64,000 bases of DNA from Prunus persica. Lineage: Eukaryota; Streptophyta; Magnoliopsida; Rosales; Rosaceae. Within the stretch, counting starts at the first letter, position 1; each line of letters begins with the position of its first letter. The notes beneath the pieces are model-generated. The model did not search any database, had not been told where the DNA came from, and saw only the letters and a program-made list of their open reading frames with translations. The translations under genes were made by a program, and so were the position numbers. Location of the stretch: contig NC_034009.1 of assembly GCF_000346465.2 (NCBI RefSeq), positions 20,814,100 through 20,878,099 on the forward strand. Direction: 5' to 3'. Positions 32,715 through 43,867 of the stretch are shown piece after piece.

Positions 32715-34287
32715 TGTTCACCCGTTTTGATTTAGTCATGTGATGGTAAGGTAAAGTTCCCTATTGGCTTGAAAACCATTTGAAAACCACTGCTAGCAGT
32801 TTAAAACCCTAGTAGACTTCTAAAAAGTAGATAACTTGCACCTCAAGTTATTGATGAAGACTTTCACAATTTTTCACAGTATAAAACTGGTAGTTCTAGC
32901 CATAATAGATGAAAAAAGAGCAAAACTGTTTAAACAGAACTGCCTATTACAAGATTCAAAAGATAAATGCCAAACTTCGAAGAAGACAACAGAACATTGT
33001 ACTTCGATTTCTGCCTGGCTAGCTGCCTCTGAACCGGACTGGACTGGACTGGACTGGATGTATTTGAGCTGGAAATCGATACCAATGTTTGAGTTTGGCA
33101 GAGCTTCAATTTATTTCGAGCGATGGAAGGCTTGTTGAACGGGCAAAATTGAGGCCTCCTTAATCTGCAGGGGGCAGAAATTGCTGGATTGAAGATCACT
33201 GAGCTGGAGTTGCACTATGGTGCTAGTTCTGCTTGATCAAGGCTTTCTTTAAATTTGTTGAGGTTTTCATATTGTTAAAACCTGGATTCTACTTGACTTG
33301 GCTTGTGCTGAACCAAATTTGTAACGAGACAAAATCTCGCTTTGTAAAACTATTCCTCTGAACTGAATTGAAATCAGAGATTTGAATTCTAGCTAGTTTG
33401 TCCCTTATGGATCAAAGAGTTTTGGTTGCTTTAGTGTCTGAAGGATTTTGAGATCAATTGATCTTTTTGAGCTTGTCAATTATGACTTTGAGAGTTTTTT
33501 GTTTTGATTGATTTTTTGGCTGTCCTTTGATCTATTCACCTTTTTTGGCTGTCCTTTGATATTTATAGGAAATGCTGGGGTGTGGTTTTTTTGATTTGCA
33601 AATAATGGGCGGCAGATCTTTCGAAAAGATCTTTCTTTTAAATGCCCCCAAAAAAAAGGAAGGAAGTTATTTTTCTGGCAGAGAAGAACCATCAATAGTC
33701 AATTCCCATGGTGGTCTTTTCTTTGCTTTTTCTGAAAGAAAACCAACTCTTCTTGTTCTCTGTTTGTTCCTTGTAAAAACACAATCTGCTATGATGGTCA
33801 GTTTGCTTTTCTTGGTGAGCAACCTCCTTGCTCCCTACTTATCTCTTGGAAAGGTCACCTGCTTTGGTGCAGAGTTTCTCTATATATAAAAGGGGATTTG
33901 ATCTTTCCCTGGCTGTAGAAAATGGAAAAATCCTCCTGTAAGACCTGCCTTCATTAACTCCCTATCACCTCCTCTGTGATAGTTAAAAATTTTGACTTTT
34001 TCCAAGGTCAAAAAGTCACGTGGGATTTCTTGGGAGAAACCTATTTTTAGAAACATCTACTGACTTGCTTTTTCCTTGGGTAGAGTGAGATTTTTCTTAA
34101 AATGGCCAATAATGGTTCTTTTATATTTTTAGACTAGGGCTATATTCACAATTTGCTAAAAAGGCTGGGGCTTAATTTAGCTTTCTTGGTTTGATTTCTA
34201 ATTCCCCTAGATAAAAAGCCCAACATGTTTCGTTCGTGGGCTTTTGACCAAAAAAATGGGCTGGCGTGCATAATTTTGCCCCAAACA
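32715..34287 (-). repeat. 3' LTR (1,573 bp) of the second Tat element
   Basis: On the minus strand it begins TGTTTGGGGCAAAATTATG and ends AAACGGGTGAACA. A polypurine tract (TTAGGGGGGCATTG, 34288-34303) directly precedes it. It contains a TATA box (minus-strand TTATATATAG near 33884-33894). A diverged copy in the opposite orientation is the TSD-flanked solo LTR at 54507-56325, which confirms both ends. Confidence 0.88.
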
Positions 34288-34427
34288 ATGCCCCCCTAAG
34301 TCTGAATCATTTAAAAACGGTTCCAGACTTAATGATTGGCCAATAAGTGACGCGCGCCATTTCTTGCCATTGCTCTAGCGCACGTCTGCCTATTCAACTA
34401 GACTTTGTGGGGAAGTGGGTATTTTTA

Positions 34428-34445
34428 ATGGCTCTTTATAATATT
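34428..34445 (+). promoter_or_regulatory. Possible TATA box for the antisense PMD-like ORF
   Basis: CTTTATAATATTT on the plus strand lies about 135 bp before the ATG at 34568 and is followed by a pyrimidine-rich leader. It is just inside the element from the 3' LTR, as for the other Tat element's antisense gene. Assigned by position and motif only. Confidence 0.45.
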
Positions 34446-34567
34446 TTTCAAAACCCTGTTCCTATTCATCCAAAAACCTAACTCTGTTTCAGATTCCATT
34501 TCCCTTCGAAACCCTCTGTTCTTTCGCTCATTCTTCAATTCTCCCTTGTTTTTGTTTGAACTCGAAG

Positions 34568-37500
34568 ATGTCTTCCCCAAAAATTCATGCCAAGGCCTCT
34601 TCTTCCGTTCTTACTCCTACCTATATCTTTGGAGTAGGCATTGATCAACACGCGATTAAAGTTTGCAGCAAGCTGCACCCATTTACCTAGATGAATTTGG
34701 ATGAAAATGTTCTCTACTTGTTTGAAAACACTCTCATTCTGGGTCCTCACTGGTTTGGCACTGTCCTTGGGGAAATGGTTGAATTGTTCAAAGAAGATAC
34801 TGAGGCTCCTCTGTGTTTTCAAAGCTCTTCTACTCTGGCCTCTCATACCTGGGTCAACAAGAACATGAGTCGATCCTATCCTTCCAATGAAGTGGTTGGA
34901 CTGGATTGATAAATTTCTTTCGAGGTTTGGAGATCACTGGAGGAGGGCTGGGATATACGATGCCATCCTTCTGTCCAAGCAATCTATGAACAGGGATGAG
35001 AATCTGCTGGTTGCTGCTTTGTGCTTTTGGAATTCTTCTAGCAACACTTTTGACTTTCGAGTAGGCCCTATGACTCCAACCTTGTTGGAAATGGCTCAGA
35101 TTTTTGGGCTCAGCCCCCTTGAAGGCCTACTAATCCTGTTGGTGACTACCATAGAGGGAAGAATCGAGAGAGATTAGTGAAACCTTCCACCATTTCTGCT
35201 GCCACGATCAACCAGAACTGCTCCTTCTCCAACTACTTGAAGAAGCTCAGCATTGAGAGAGATAAAGATCACAACATATGTTGTTCCTCCTATATTGGCT
35301 GAACAGGTTCGTTTTCCCTAACCGCTCTTCAGCAATGCTACTGGAATACAAGCATCTGGCAGAAGCTTTGCACAACCATGTTGATGTGGGGCTTGGTCCC
35401 ACAGTTCTGGCTTATTTGTACAAGAACCTTCACAGTGCCACCTTGGGGAATCTATTGAACATCTATGCTCTTAGCGCATTTTGGATGATCCAGGTCTGTC
35501 TACAGGTTTGTTTCCCAGAACTGAAGTTTCCAGACATTATTCTGCCTAAAGACTAGGTTATGGCGATCTCCTTGATGTCAGCAGAAGTGCCCAAGTGCTC
35601 CTTTGAAGAATATCTTATGTTCTTTAGGCACTGCACCAAGAGGTCTGCTCCTCAGTGGCAGGCGGCACTCAGAAGAACATATCCTTGGTTCCAGCCTGGA
35701 TACAGATTGTTCGAGAAAGAGCCTGAGGATGAGGAGGCCAAAATTGACTTTAGGAAGAAGTTCCTAAGTGTAATGTTGCTCCGGGACCTGCCCTTTGGAG
35801 GTGGTGAGCCTCCCAACTATCATCTAGGTGGAGAGGTCTATCACCCCAACTTCTGTGCTAGGCACCTTGGCTGCCCTCAACTTATCCTATTGAAGTCCTA
35901 CAGAAGCTGTAATCGAGGTTCTTCCTGGAGAGATGTAGATGATCTGGACCTGCACAAGGATTGCAGATGTTCAGTGAACAAAAGAAACAACAGTGTAGAT
36001 GCCCTCTATCCTTCCTGGGAGCCTAATTCCTACAGTTCTGGTGAATTTGATGCCTAGTGGAAGGCTAGGTTTACTGGTCTGCCTGACTCCAGTTCTGCCA
36101 TAAAGGTGCTCTTTGCTGGCTGGGATTCTTGGACTGTTCATGCAGGGGCAGAGGCCAAGAAATTTATGGTGCAGACGATCAAGGACATAAATGCCCAAGT
36201 GATTGAAGGTAAGTTTTTCAATTCTGCCCTTTTTATTCTATTCTGCCAGTAATTATCTTATCCTGCCCAAGTGATGATTTTTAAATTTTGTTTTGTCTAT
36301 TTGTACTAGATCCTTCCATGACAAGGAACCTTCGGGGAAAAGCTGTCCAGGTTAGGGAAGTGATTGTTAAGTTTCTAAATTCGGCCTTTATGTTTATTTT
36401 TTGCTAGACTGTTTGCTAATCCTTCCTTCCTTTGTGTATTCACTTCTGTTATTGTTGCTGGAGATCTGGAGCTCCCCTTTGGCGGTGAGGAGGATGATTA
36501 CAAGTCTCTGGCAGAACAAACAATTGTTGAGGCAACTCCTTCTGCCAGAAAGAACAAAAGAAAAGAAACCACCCAGGCTCAGAACAGTGCCATCTAGCCT
36601 GAGCCCCTAGGTAGAATTCTTGGTATTTTAGACTCTTATCTCCTTTTTGATTAGTTTCGAGTAGATTTCTGATTTCTTTCCTTGTATGCTTGCAATTGAA
36701 AGTCCTTCTCCTCCTCCTACCAACGCAAAAAGGCTTAAAAAGAGGGCTGTTATTGAGTGAGGAGACAGAAGAGCCTGCAGCAGTTCCCACGACAACTTCA
36801 GAGACTGATGAAGAGCTGCAAGAGGCCTTTGATGCTATGGAACATGAGAAGGAGGTCTCCAAATGAGATAAAGAAAAGACCAAAGAAGGAGAAGAAGAGG
36901 TGAGTTTATAGCAGAAATGATCCTCTCTTCCTTTTGCACGGAATCGACTTGTTCCTGTAATGTATTCCCCCTTTTAACTTGAGTTCTGTCTTTCCGTAGG
37001 AGGAAATTCCTGCTGAAGTGATAGCAGAAAGCATTGAGCTGGCTAAGCAACGATATGAGGCTCAGAGGGGAGAACCCACAAGCTCAGAACTGGCTCTTTT
37101 TGATGATGTGGAGGCAAAAAATTCTGCTGCTGTCCCCGAGCCTGAGGTAATTCCCGTTTTTATCTCTTAATTATGCCTTGTTCTTGCTCCTTTTAACCAA
37201 TATTTCTGCTCTTCTAAGTGGAGGAGGATAGAACTATTAGGGATCTGGCTATGGTGACCAGTCCTCTCAAACCTCCGATTGTGCCTAAGTGTCATCAGGC
37301 TTCAGCTTCCTTCTTTCTTTATCCAAGTTTTGCACGGAGCTAATTGAAATTATTTTCTGCATATGGCTATCCATTCTGTTCCTGCCTCATCTGCCACGAC
37401 CTCCTTTACTGATCCAGAATTGGCAGAGTTTGAAGTCACAGGCATGGATGCTCAGCTACAGAAACTTGAGAACCTGGGGGCTACTCCAAGCAAGGCTAAG

Positions 37501-37833
37501 TCCAGAGCAGTGGATGAAGTAGTGGATAGAGTGAGGATCTGGCAGTTAACTGAGCTTGATTTGGATGAGAACAAGAAAGCCATTGATCAGTTGATGAAGG
37601 ATCTGGACTTGTTGTATAGGGAGAACATGGCTCCCAAACCTATCCTTCCCAACTGCTATGAAGATCTCAAGCCCTCTTTTAATGCTTCTAAGTTCTGTAA
37701 GACCACTCATGAAGCCAACTTGGCAAATTATCAAAAACAGAAGGAAGAACTGGATGTGTTGGTTGCAAATTACAAAGAGACCAAGTCTGCTGTTGATAAA
37801 CTGGAGAAACATATTAAAGATCTTAAAAAATAA
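34568..37833 (+). pseudogene. Antisense ORF of the second Tat element, plant mobile domain (PMD)-like
   Basis: The gene runs opposite to the retrotransposon from ATG 34568 (MSSPKIHAKASSSVLTP). A stop near 34688 and a frameshift near 34887 precede the PMD-like block: WRRAGIYDAILLSKQ, LCFWNSSSNTFDFRVGPMTP, LLEMAQIFGL. A further block continues in one frame from 35278 to 36210 with stops at 35554 and 36055 (EYLMFFRHCTKRSAPQWQ; EVYHPNFCARHLGCPQLI). Likely introns begin at GAAG|GTAAGT (about 36207). The last exon (37363-37833) is a Lys/Glu-rich coiled coil (YQKQKEELDVLVANYKETK). PMD proteins include host genes (MAIN-like) and transposon cargo. The position between integrase and 3' LTR indicates cargo. 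Confidence 0.75.
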
Positions 37834-37900
37834 TTGGTTGCATTGAGGGAGAGGCAGAACAATCTTGGTGTTGGATTGGGGTGAAGACTAATCTTCGCGG

Positions 37901-38145
37901 GTTGCGTCTCCTGTAGGACGCTTCTGGTCGTCGCCTTGCGTCTACCTTAGGACGCTCTTTATGGGCAACTGTATAACTATCCTGCCTCCGTTAGGAAACA
38001 GATAGGAACCTAGATACCTCCCTTAGGAAATTTCTGGCTCACCCTGCGTCTTCTTGAGGATGCTTCTTTGCGAGCTGCGTCTTCCGTAGGACACTTTTGG
38101 TCGTCTTCCTGTGTCTCCCTTAGGACGCTCCTTATGGGCAACCGT
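37901..38145. repeat. Duplicated 71-bp GTAGGACGC-type segment
   Basis: Copies at 37901-37971 and 38074-38145 both run from TGCGTCT through TTAGGACGCTC to TATGGGCAAC. Each contains the short word CTTAGGACGCT or a variant more than once. This is the non-coding stretch between the antisense ORF's end and the integrase end. Confidence 0.8.
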
Positions 38146-38339
38146 TTGAGACACTATGGAACTTCCAGCAGTTGCTTCTCTTCTTCAAAAATGTACGGGG
38201 CTCAGTCATCTATTTCGAACAGAGCAGATAGGAGGAAGCATCACGGATAATATCTTCAGAGATGGTAAGAATTCCATAGTCGTGGAATTTCCTTTCCATC
38301 CATGGTGTCAAGTGTGTAGCTTCCTCTGCCCCCAAACTA

Positions 38340-39334
38340 GTTGATCATATAAGGACCCTCCCAGTTATGATTCATCTTCTTTGACCCTTGTCTTGGTGCA
38401 GTGATTAAAGTCTTTCTTAGCACGAGATCCCCTGGTTGAAATTGTTTGATCTTAGCTCTTTTGTCATAATAATGCTTCAACTGCTGCTAATAGGAGGCGA
38501 CTCGGATAATGGTCTTCTCGCGCTCGCCCTCAATTAAGTAAGGTTGAGCCTCATCTGCTCGGAGTTCTAATCAACTTGCCCACCTCAAGGTTTTTGGAGG
38601 GGATAGTGATGTGAGGAAGATGATCGCTTCTGTCCCATAGACGAGGGAGAATGAGGTTTCGCCAGTCGATCTTCGTTTGGTGGTGTGATAAGCCTATAGT
38701 ACTTTGGGGAGCTCATCTACCCATTTCCCCTCGGCGCCTTCTAACCTTTTCTTTAGTCAATCTAATATGACTTTTTTGGATGCTTCGAGCTGTCCATTGC
38801 CTTGTGGATACCTCGGGGTGGACATGTGTTGCTTGATCTTGTATTTTGAAAAGAAGGCGGTGATCTGCTTGACAATGAGCTGCGAGCCATTAAAGTTAAC
38901 CAGTGATTGTGGGCAGCCAAACCAGCAGATGTTGTTTCTCCATATAAATCGCTCCACGTCGGCTTCTTTGGTAGATGATACAGCTTTGGCCTCGATCCAT
39001 TTAGTTAAGTAGTCAGTGGAGACGATTATCATGTCTTTCTTGGCGGGTGCCGGTGACAAGAGACCTACTAGGTCAATGGCCTATTGCATGATTGGCCATG
39101 GACTGATCTGCGGATGGTAGACTTCGGCAGGCTGGCAGCGATCACACTTCTTGACATATTCGGTTGAGTCGTGGTGCTAGAGTGGTTGCCACACTCGGCG
39201 AGTGACTTTCCCCTAGAGTGGTTGTCACACTCGTCATCATGAATTTTGTAGAGAACTTCAAGTGTTTGAGGGTACTTTATGCAGGTGAGATGAGGTTCGG
39301 AATATGATCTGCGGGTGAACTTATTGTCTTGCAT
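38340..39334 (-). pseudogene. Integrase of the second Tat element
   Basis: The core has SPAPAKKDMIIVSTDYLTKW (first catalytic Asp), then SLVNFNGSQLIVKQI where the second Asp of the usual TDNG is replaced (NFNG), and YPQGNGQLEASKK with the Glu kept. The C-terminal part, KHYYDKRAKIKQFQPGDLVL followed by GSKKMNHNWEGPY, is recognisable down to about 38340. Frameshifts and stops separate the parts, and the zinc-binding N-terminus lies in broken frames near 39334-39068. Loss of the second Asp alone would abolish strand transfer. Confidence 0.88.
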
Positions 39335-39579
39335 GTAGTATCTCGCGGCCTTCTGCTGAACTTCCTAGATTCGGACTTGTTCGTCGACAGATTTTCATTC
39401 ATCAAGTAGTCGATGATGGGGTCTTGCCAACTGGGATCCTTGTCAATTTGCATTGTGTCGATCAGCTGTATTTATTCGATGCTTGGTCAGTCAAGGTGTT
39501 CGACCGGGATGTAGTGTCTGAACTAGGTATCCAACGTTGATCCTAGGGTTGCCAATGCATCTACATGAGTGTTTTCTGC

Positions 39580-40310
39580 CTGCGGAACTTGTTGGATGGT
39601 GAAAGTGGGGAATTCCTTCAAAAGTCCTTGGACTTTTTCGAGGTGCTGGATCATTCTCGGGTGTTTTGCCTTGTACTTACCTGAGGCTTGATTCGTGATT
39701 AACTAGAAATTTGAGTAGATGGCCAACTTCTTGATTGACAGCTTCTTTGCCAAGCGCAAGCCATATGGTAATGCCTCGTATTCTGCCTCGTTGTTTGAGG
39801 CCAAGAAGCTACGCATGATAGCTTGCTCTAAGAGGGTTACATCCGGGGTGATGATGACGATGCCTGCTTCAGCTACTGTTTGGTTCGACGCTCCATCAAT
39901 GCACAACTGCCACATGTCTCTGGGTTGGCCTGGTTTGGCGAAGGTCATGTCTGCTCTCGAACTTTCCTTCTTTTTATTGACCATCTCTCTTCTTCTGCTC
40001 ATGGGGTGAATTCAGCCACAAGGTTTGCTAAAACCTAGGCTTTTATATCAGTCTTTAGCCAGTAGAGGAGGTAGTATTGGCTTATCTCTATACCCCACTT
40101 CATGAACCGGTGAGAAGTGTCAGGGCTGTGGAGGATTGATCTGACAGGAAAGTCGGTCATGGCGATGACTCGGTGAGCTTGGTAGGAGGGTTGCAACTTT
40201 CTCGTGGAAACTATAAGGGCCAAAATGCGCCTCTCCGATTTCGGGTAGTGAGTCTCTGCATTGAGGAGAGCTTTGAAAGTGAAAAATATTGGATGTTGTG
40301 CCCCCAACTC
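39580..40310 (-). pseudogene. RNase H plus second (archaeal-type) RNase H of the second Tat element
   Basis: The first, connection-like RNase H is in 40307-40035 (AETHYPKSERRILALIVSTR; HRVIAMTDFPVRSIL). A second domain follows in 40002-39703: MWQLCIDGASNQTVAEAGIV (Asp), FLASNNEAEYEALPYGLRLA (Glu), then IYSNF-stop where the usual SDSQ would supply the next Asp. It continues to EFPTFTIQQVPQAENTHVDA. A second RNase H between the RT-linked one and integrase is a hallmark of the Tat lineage and supports the classification. The missing Asp and the stop show decay. Confidence 0.85.
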
Positions 40311-40539
40311 TTCTCAGATGAGAGCTGAGCTAACAGCTGAGTCAGACACCGCCAAGTAGATGTACAAGTCTTCACCTGGTACCGATTTTGAGAGTAAGGG
40401 AGGTGAAGTGAGTAGGTTTTGATATTTTGAAAAGCTACTTCGCACTCGTCATCCCACTTGTTCTTTTGCCCATTCTTCTAGGCTTTGAAGAGTGGCTTGC
40501 ATTTGTCGATTGATTTTGAGAGGAATCGGTTGAGAGCTG

Positions 40540-41320
40540 CTGCTTTACCCGTTAGACTTTGTCTCTGCTTGGTTGTGGCAAGCGACTTCATGTTGAGTAT
40601 AGCCTTGATTTGATCAGGATGTGCCTCAATTCCTCTTGGGGTGACTAAGTATCCCATGAATCAGTCGGATGAGACTCCAAATGTGTATTTGCTCGGGTTC
40701 AACTTCATGTTGTATTTTCAGAGCAGGCTGAATACCTCGACAAGGTTTTTGATGTGGTTTGCTCGCTGGGGAGCTTCTAATAGAATGTCGTCTACGTAGA
40801 CCTCTATAGTTTTGCCAATTTGCTCCTTGAAAATTTTGTTCACTAGCCTTTGGTAGGTTGCTACGACGTTCTTCAGCCCAAAGGGCATGATTTTGTAGCA
40901 ATAGGTTCTTCTTTCGATGATGAAGGAGGTCTTTGCTTTGTCGTCCTCGTCCATCAGGATTTGATTATAACCAGAGTAGGCATCCATAAAGCTTAGCAGC
41001 TGATTACCAGAAGTTGAATCGACGAACTGATCTATTCTTGGCAGTGGAAAGTTGTCCTGAGGGCATACCTTATTGAGGTCGGTGTAGTCGACGCAAACTC
41101 TCCACAAGCCTTTATTTTTCTTCGCTACTGGGACAAAATTCGCCATCCATTCTCTGTAAGAGACTTCTTCTATGAAACCGGTAGCTAGAAGCTTGTTGAT
41201 CTCGGCTTCAATGATGACAACTTGCTCGGGAGGGAAGTTGCGTCTCTTTTGTGATACTGGCTTGATAGGTGGGTTGACATGGAGTCGATGGTAGATGATC
41301 TGGGGATCGATGTCTGGCAT
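40540..41320 (-). pseudogene. Reverse transcriptase of the second Tat element
   Basis: The frame from 41320 to 40718 contains MPDIDPQIIYHRLHVNP, EEVSYREWMANFVPV, WRVCVDYTDLNKVCPQDNFP, LLSFMDAYSGYNQILM (first Asp), KIMPFGLKNVVATYQRLVN and the active-site EVYVDDILLE. After a stop the thumb is still readable (KYNMKLNPSKYTFGV; then a second stop, MGYLVTPRGIEAHPDQIKAI). The 'DYTDLNKACPKD' and 'YCYKIMPFGLKNA' style is typical of Tat/Retand. Catalytic residues survive, but the protein is truncated. Confidence 0.92.
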
Positions 41321-41748
41321 GTCGGATGTCGACCATGCAAATACGTCTTTGTTATTTTGGAAGAAGGCTACAAGCTTTGCCTTGTCCTCCTAGCTTAGGC
41401 GCAAGCGAATCCGCGCTTTTCTCTCTAGTTTATCAGGATCCAAGGGTACTAGCTCGACGTCCTCTTTGAGTTTCCATCCTTTTTCATGAGAGACCTCTGA
41501 ACGAATTCCCTCGGCTTGGTCTGGATGCTTTGATTGCTATAAATGGGTAGCTATTCCCTTTCCTTACTGACCTGCTCAATTGCTAGGAGTGAGATCTGTT
41601 TGTTCTACTCCCATCAAAGATTCTTGATTCACAGAGAGGAACTGTGTTTAATTGCTTTTCTTCAGCCCTTGAGTGGAACATTTTCTCACCATTGCTTGGT
41701 CGCTGTTGATCTGGCCTACACCGCCCTAAGGGATTGGGTAACGGATTT

Positions 41749-42174
41749 TTAGATGTGTGGCAGAGATGATGGCATTGATCTTTCCGATCCATGGTCTGTC
41801 CAGAATGCCGTTGTAGGGTGAGAGTTCATGAATGACCATGAATGTTTTTGGGAGCTGATTACAGATAGAGAGTAGACGTCAAGATCTATGGTGCCCACGG
41901 TAACCGTTGTTGCGCCATGGAAACCAGTCAGCGACCTGACTGATTTGTTGATCTTTGTCTCCAAGCCCATCTGCTGGATGACGGCTAGTTGCAGGATATT
42001 GGCTGCACTGCCCTCGTCTGCATGGATTCGGTTGACCAAGGCCTGAGAGATTTTAATGCTAATGACAAGCGCCTCGTTGTGTGGCATATCAAGGCCTATT
42101 AGATCTCTCTTTCGAAAGCTGATCACTGGATCGTCTTCTGCTGGTGGAAGGCCGATCGAGATTTGGGAGATCAT
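41749..42174 (-). pseudogene. Aspartic protease region of the second Tat element
   Basis: DLIGLDMPHNEALVISIKI, then NRIHADEGSAANILQLAVI with the active-site D-x-G-S, then LTGFHGATTVTVGTIDLDVY. This is the usual layout of the Tat protease, which cleaves Gag-Pol. The frame is open for 141 codons. The upstream part is disturbed by the 114-bp tandem duplication. Confidence 0.8.
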
Positions 42175-42327
42175 AGTGGCTTGTTTGATCTTCCTCTTCT
42201 TTTCTTTGCTAGTAAATTAGATCTCTCTTTCGAAAGCCGATCACTGGATCCTCTTCTACTGGTGGAAGGCGGATCGAGATTTGGGAGATCATAGTGGCTT
42301 GTTTGATCTTCCTCTTCTTTTCTTTGT
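42100..42327. repeat. 114-bp tandem duplication at the protease N-terminus
   Basis: Two adjacent copies, 42100-42213 and 42214-42327, starting TTAGATCTCTCTTTCGAAAG and differing at a handful of positions. The length is a multiple of three. Confidence 0.93.
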
Positions 42328-42724
42328 TGGTCAACCTAGAGTCCTTGGAGTCGGCTAGGATTGTGTTAACCCTTATGACCTTCTAGGGTGGCTCCTTGGA
42401 GATATCACAGTCCTCAATCTTCTAGATGACCTTCTCTCACAAGTTCTTTGAAGTGCGCTTTCCAAGCAAAGCAGTTATTCGTAGTGTGCCATCCGTCCCA
42501 TGAAAGGCACATTATTTTCTAGTATCCTTTTTGTCCGGATCTTCTTTCAAAGGCGGCGGTCGTCTTAACCAAGGTTTGTCCTTCACTTGGGCTAAGATTT
42601 AATGTATGGGGATGGAAAACTTGGTGTAGTTCTCTTCTGCCGTAGCGTCTCTTTATGGATACGACCTACGTTTGTCCTTGTTCATGTCGCTTCTTTGGCT
42701 TGTCTGCTTGGTTAGCTGATCTTC

Positions 42725-43677
42725 CTACTTGGTAGAAAGGTCATCCCAGAGCACGTAGCGTTCCGCAATCACGAAGACCTCTACCAGAGTCTGGCTAGGA
42801 ATGATAGTTAGCTCGCAGTATAAATCGCGCTCAACTGGAAGACCTTTCTTGAAAGCAGAAGACGTGATTCGGTCGTCGCATTCGACAATGTTAGCCTTTT
42901 CTGCTTTGAATCTCTTGATGCAATCTCGAAGGGATTCATCGGACTTCTTGCGCATGTTCTACAGGTTGTACAGAAGTGTACTCTTTGGTGAAGACGTAAG
43001 CTAGCTCCTTAAAGCTACTGATCGACCCGGATGGTAGGGTGTGGAACCAGTCTTGGGTTGCTCCTCACAAGGTCATTGCAAACACCTTTCACATCAACGC
43101 TTCGTAGGCCTTGTAGAGGATCATAACTCTTTTGAAGTGTTTCAGATGGCTTTCAGGATCAGAATTCCCTTTGAAATGCATGAACGAAGGCGTTGATAAT
43201 TGCCGTGGGTTGGTCCTTGCGGTGGCAAAGTGGTGGAGGCCATGGGCCCATGGCTTGGTGCGGCAATTCCAGCTGCTATTTGGTGGTTCACGGAAGTGAT
43301 TTGCAGCTGCAAGGAGCTGGCCTCATGGATTGGTGGCTATCCGGTTGCTACAGAACTTGTTTGGAGGGGTTTTGAGCCCTCCGAAGGTGGTTGGATGGCA
43401 TGGGCACCCATGGAGGGCTGCTAGAACTCGCTAGGGGGCTGCTAGAAAGCGTTGGCAGCTGTGGGAGGCTGCTGCAAAACGCTAGTAGCAGCTGTACCTC
43501 GTGGTGGCAGTGAGGTTTCGGTCGTTCCGAAGTGCGTCGTCGTGGTGGTTTTGCTCCTGGGACATTCGCTTCCAGCCATGGTTGTTTGGAAGGCTTCGAT
43601 GAATTGGAAAATAGGAGGAATGGATTCCTTGAGCATGCGTTGGGTATTATTTCGCACTCTCAATGGAAGCACCAGTT
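42725..43677 (-). pseudogene. Gag and leader of the second Tat element
   Basis: The 42955-42725 frame has MRKKSDESLRDCIKRFKAEK then FKKGLPVERDLYCEL, matching the retrotransposon gag core (QKKxESLRxYxxRF...). The upstream leader 43677-43000 is a degenerate frame with AFQTTMAGSECP and a Thr-rich run, then breaks. The leader starts AACTGGTGCTTCCATTGAGA directly after the LTR remnant, which probably contains the primer site. Confidence 0.75.
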
Positions 43678-43733
43678 TGTGGGAGCGATTTTCGTCCCAC
43701 AAGAATACTCGATTAATAGATTCCCCCTTTCTT
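43678..43733 (-). repeat. 5' LTR remnant of the second Tat element, fused to Athila integrase
   Basis: Only about 56 bp remain, ending ...CGCTCCCACA before the leader. The piece GGGGGAATCTATTAATCGA also occurs in the solo LTR at 43868-44489. At about 43733 the sequence switches to Athila integrase through an AAGAAAGG-like overlap, indicating a recombination junction. Confidence 0.7.
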
Positions 43734-43867
43734 CATATTTTTCATTAAATCCTCAAAAGGTCTATTACATAAGTGTTTTCCCCCATCACTTATAATAGCT
43801 CTAGGTGTTCCAAATCTTGTGAAAATGGTTTCTTTTAAAAACCGCAAAACGGTTTTATGATCATTAT

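Larger units (their letters stand above)
32715..43733 (-). mobile_element. Second Ty3/gypsy Tat-lineage element, 5'-truncated and possibly chimeric
   Basis: On the minus strand the order is LTR remnant (43733-43678), gag, protease, RT, RNase H, archaeal-type RNase H and integrase; then a sense-strand-opposite ORF, a polypurine tract and the 3' LTR (34287-32715). The small 5' LTR remnant does not match the 3' LTR and looks closer to the other Tat LTR family. The 5' and 3' halves may therefore come from two elements joined somewhere in 37840-38340. All coding parts carry stops or frameshifts. Confidence 0.8.
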
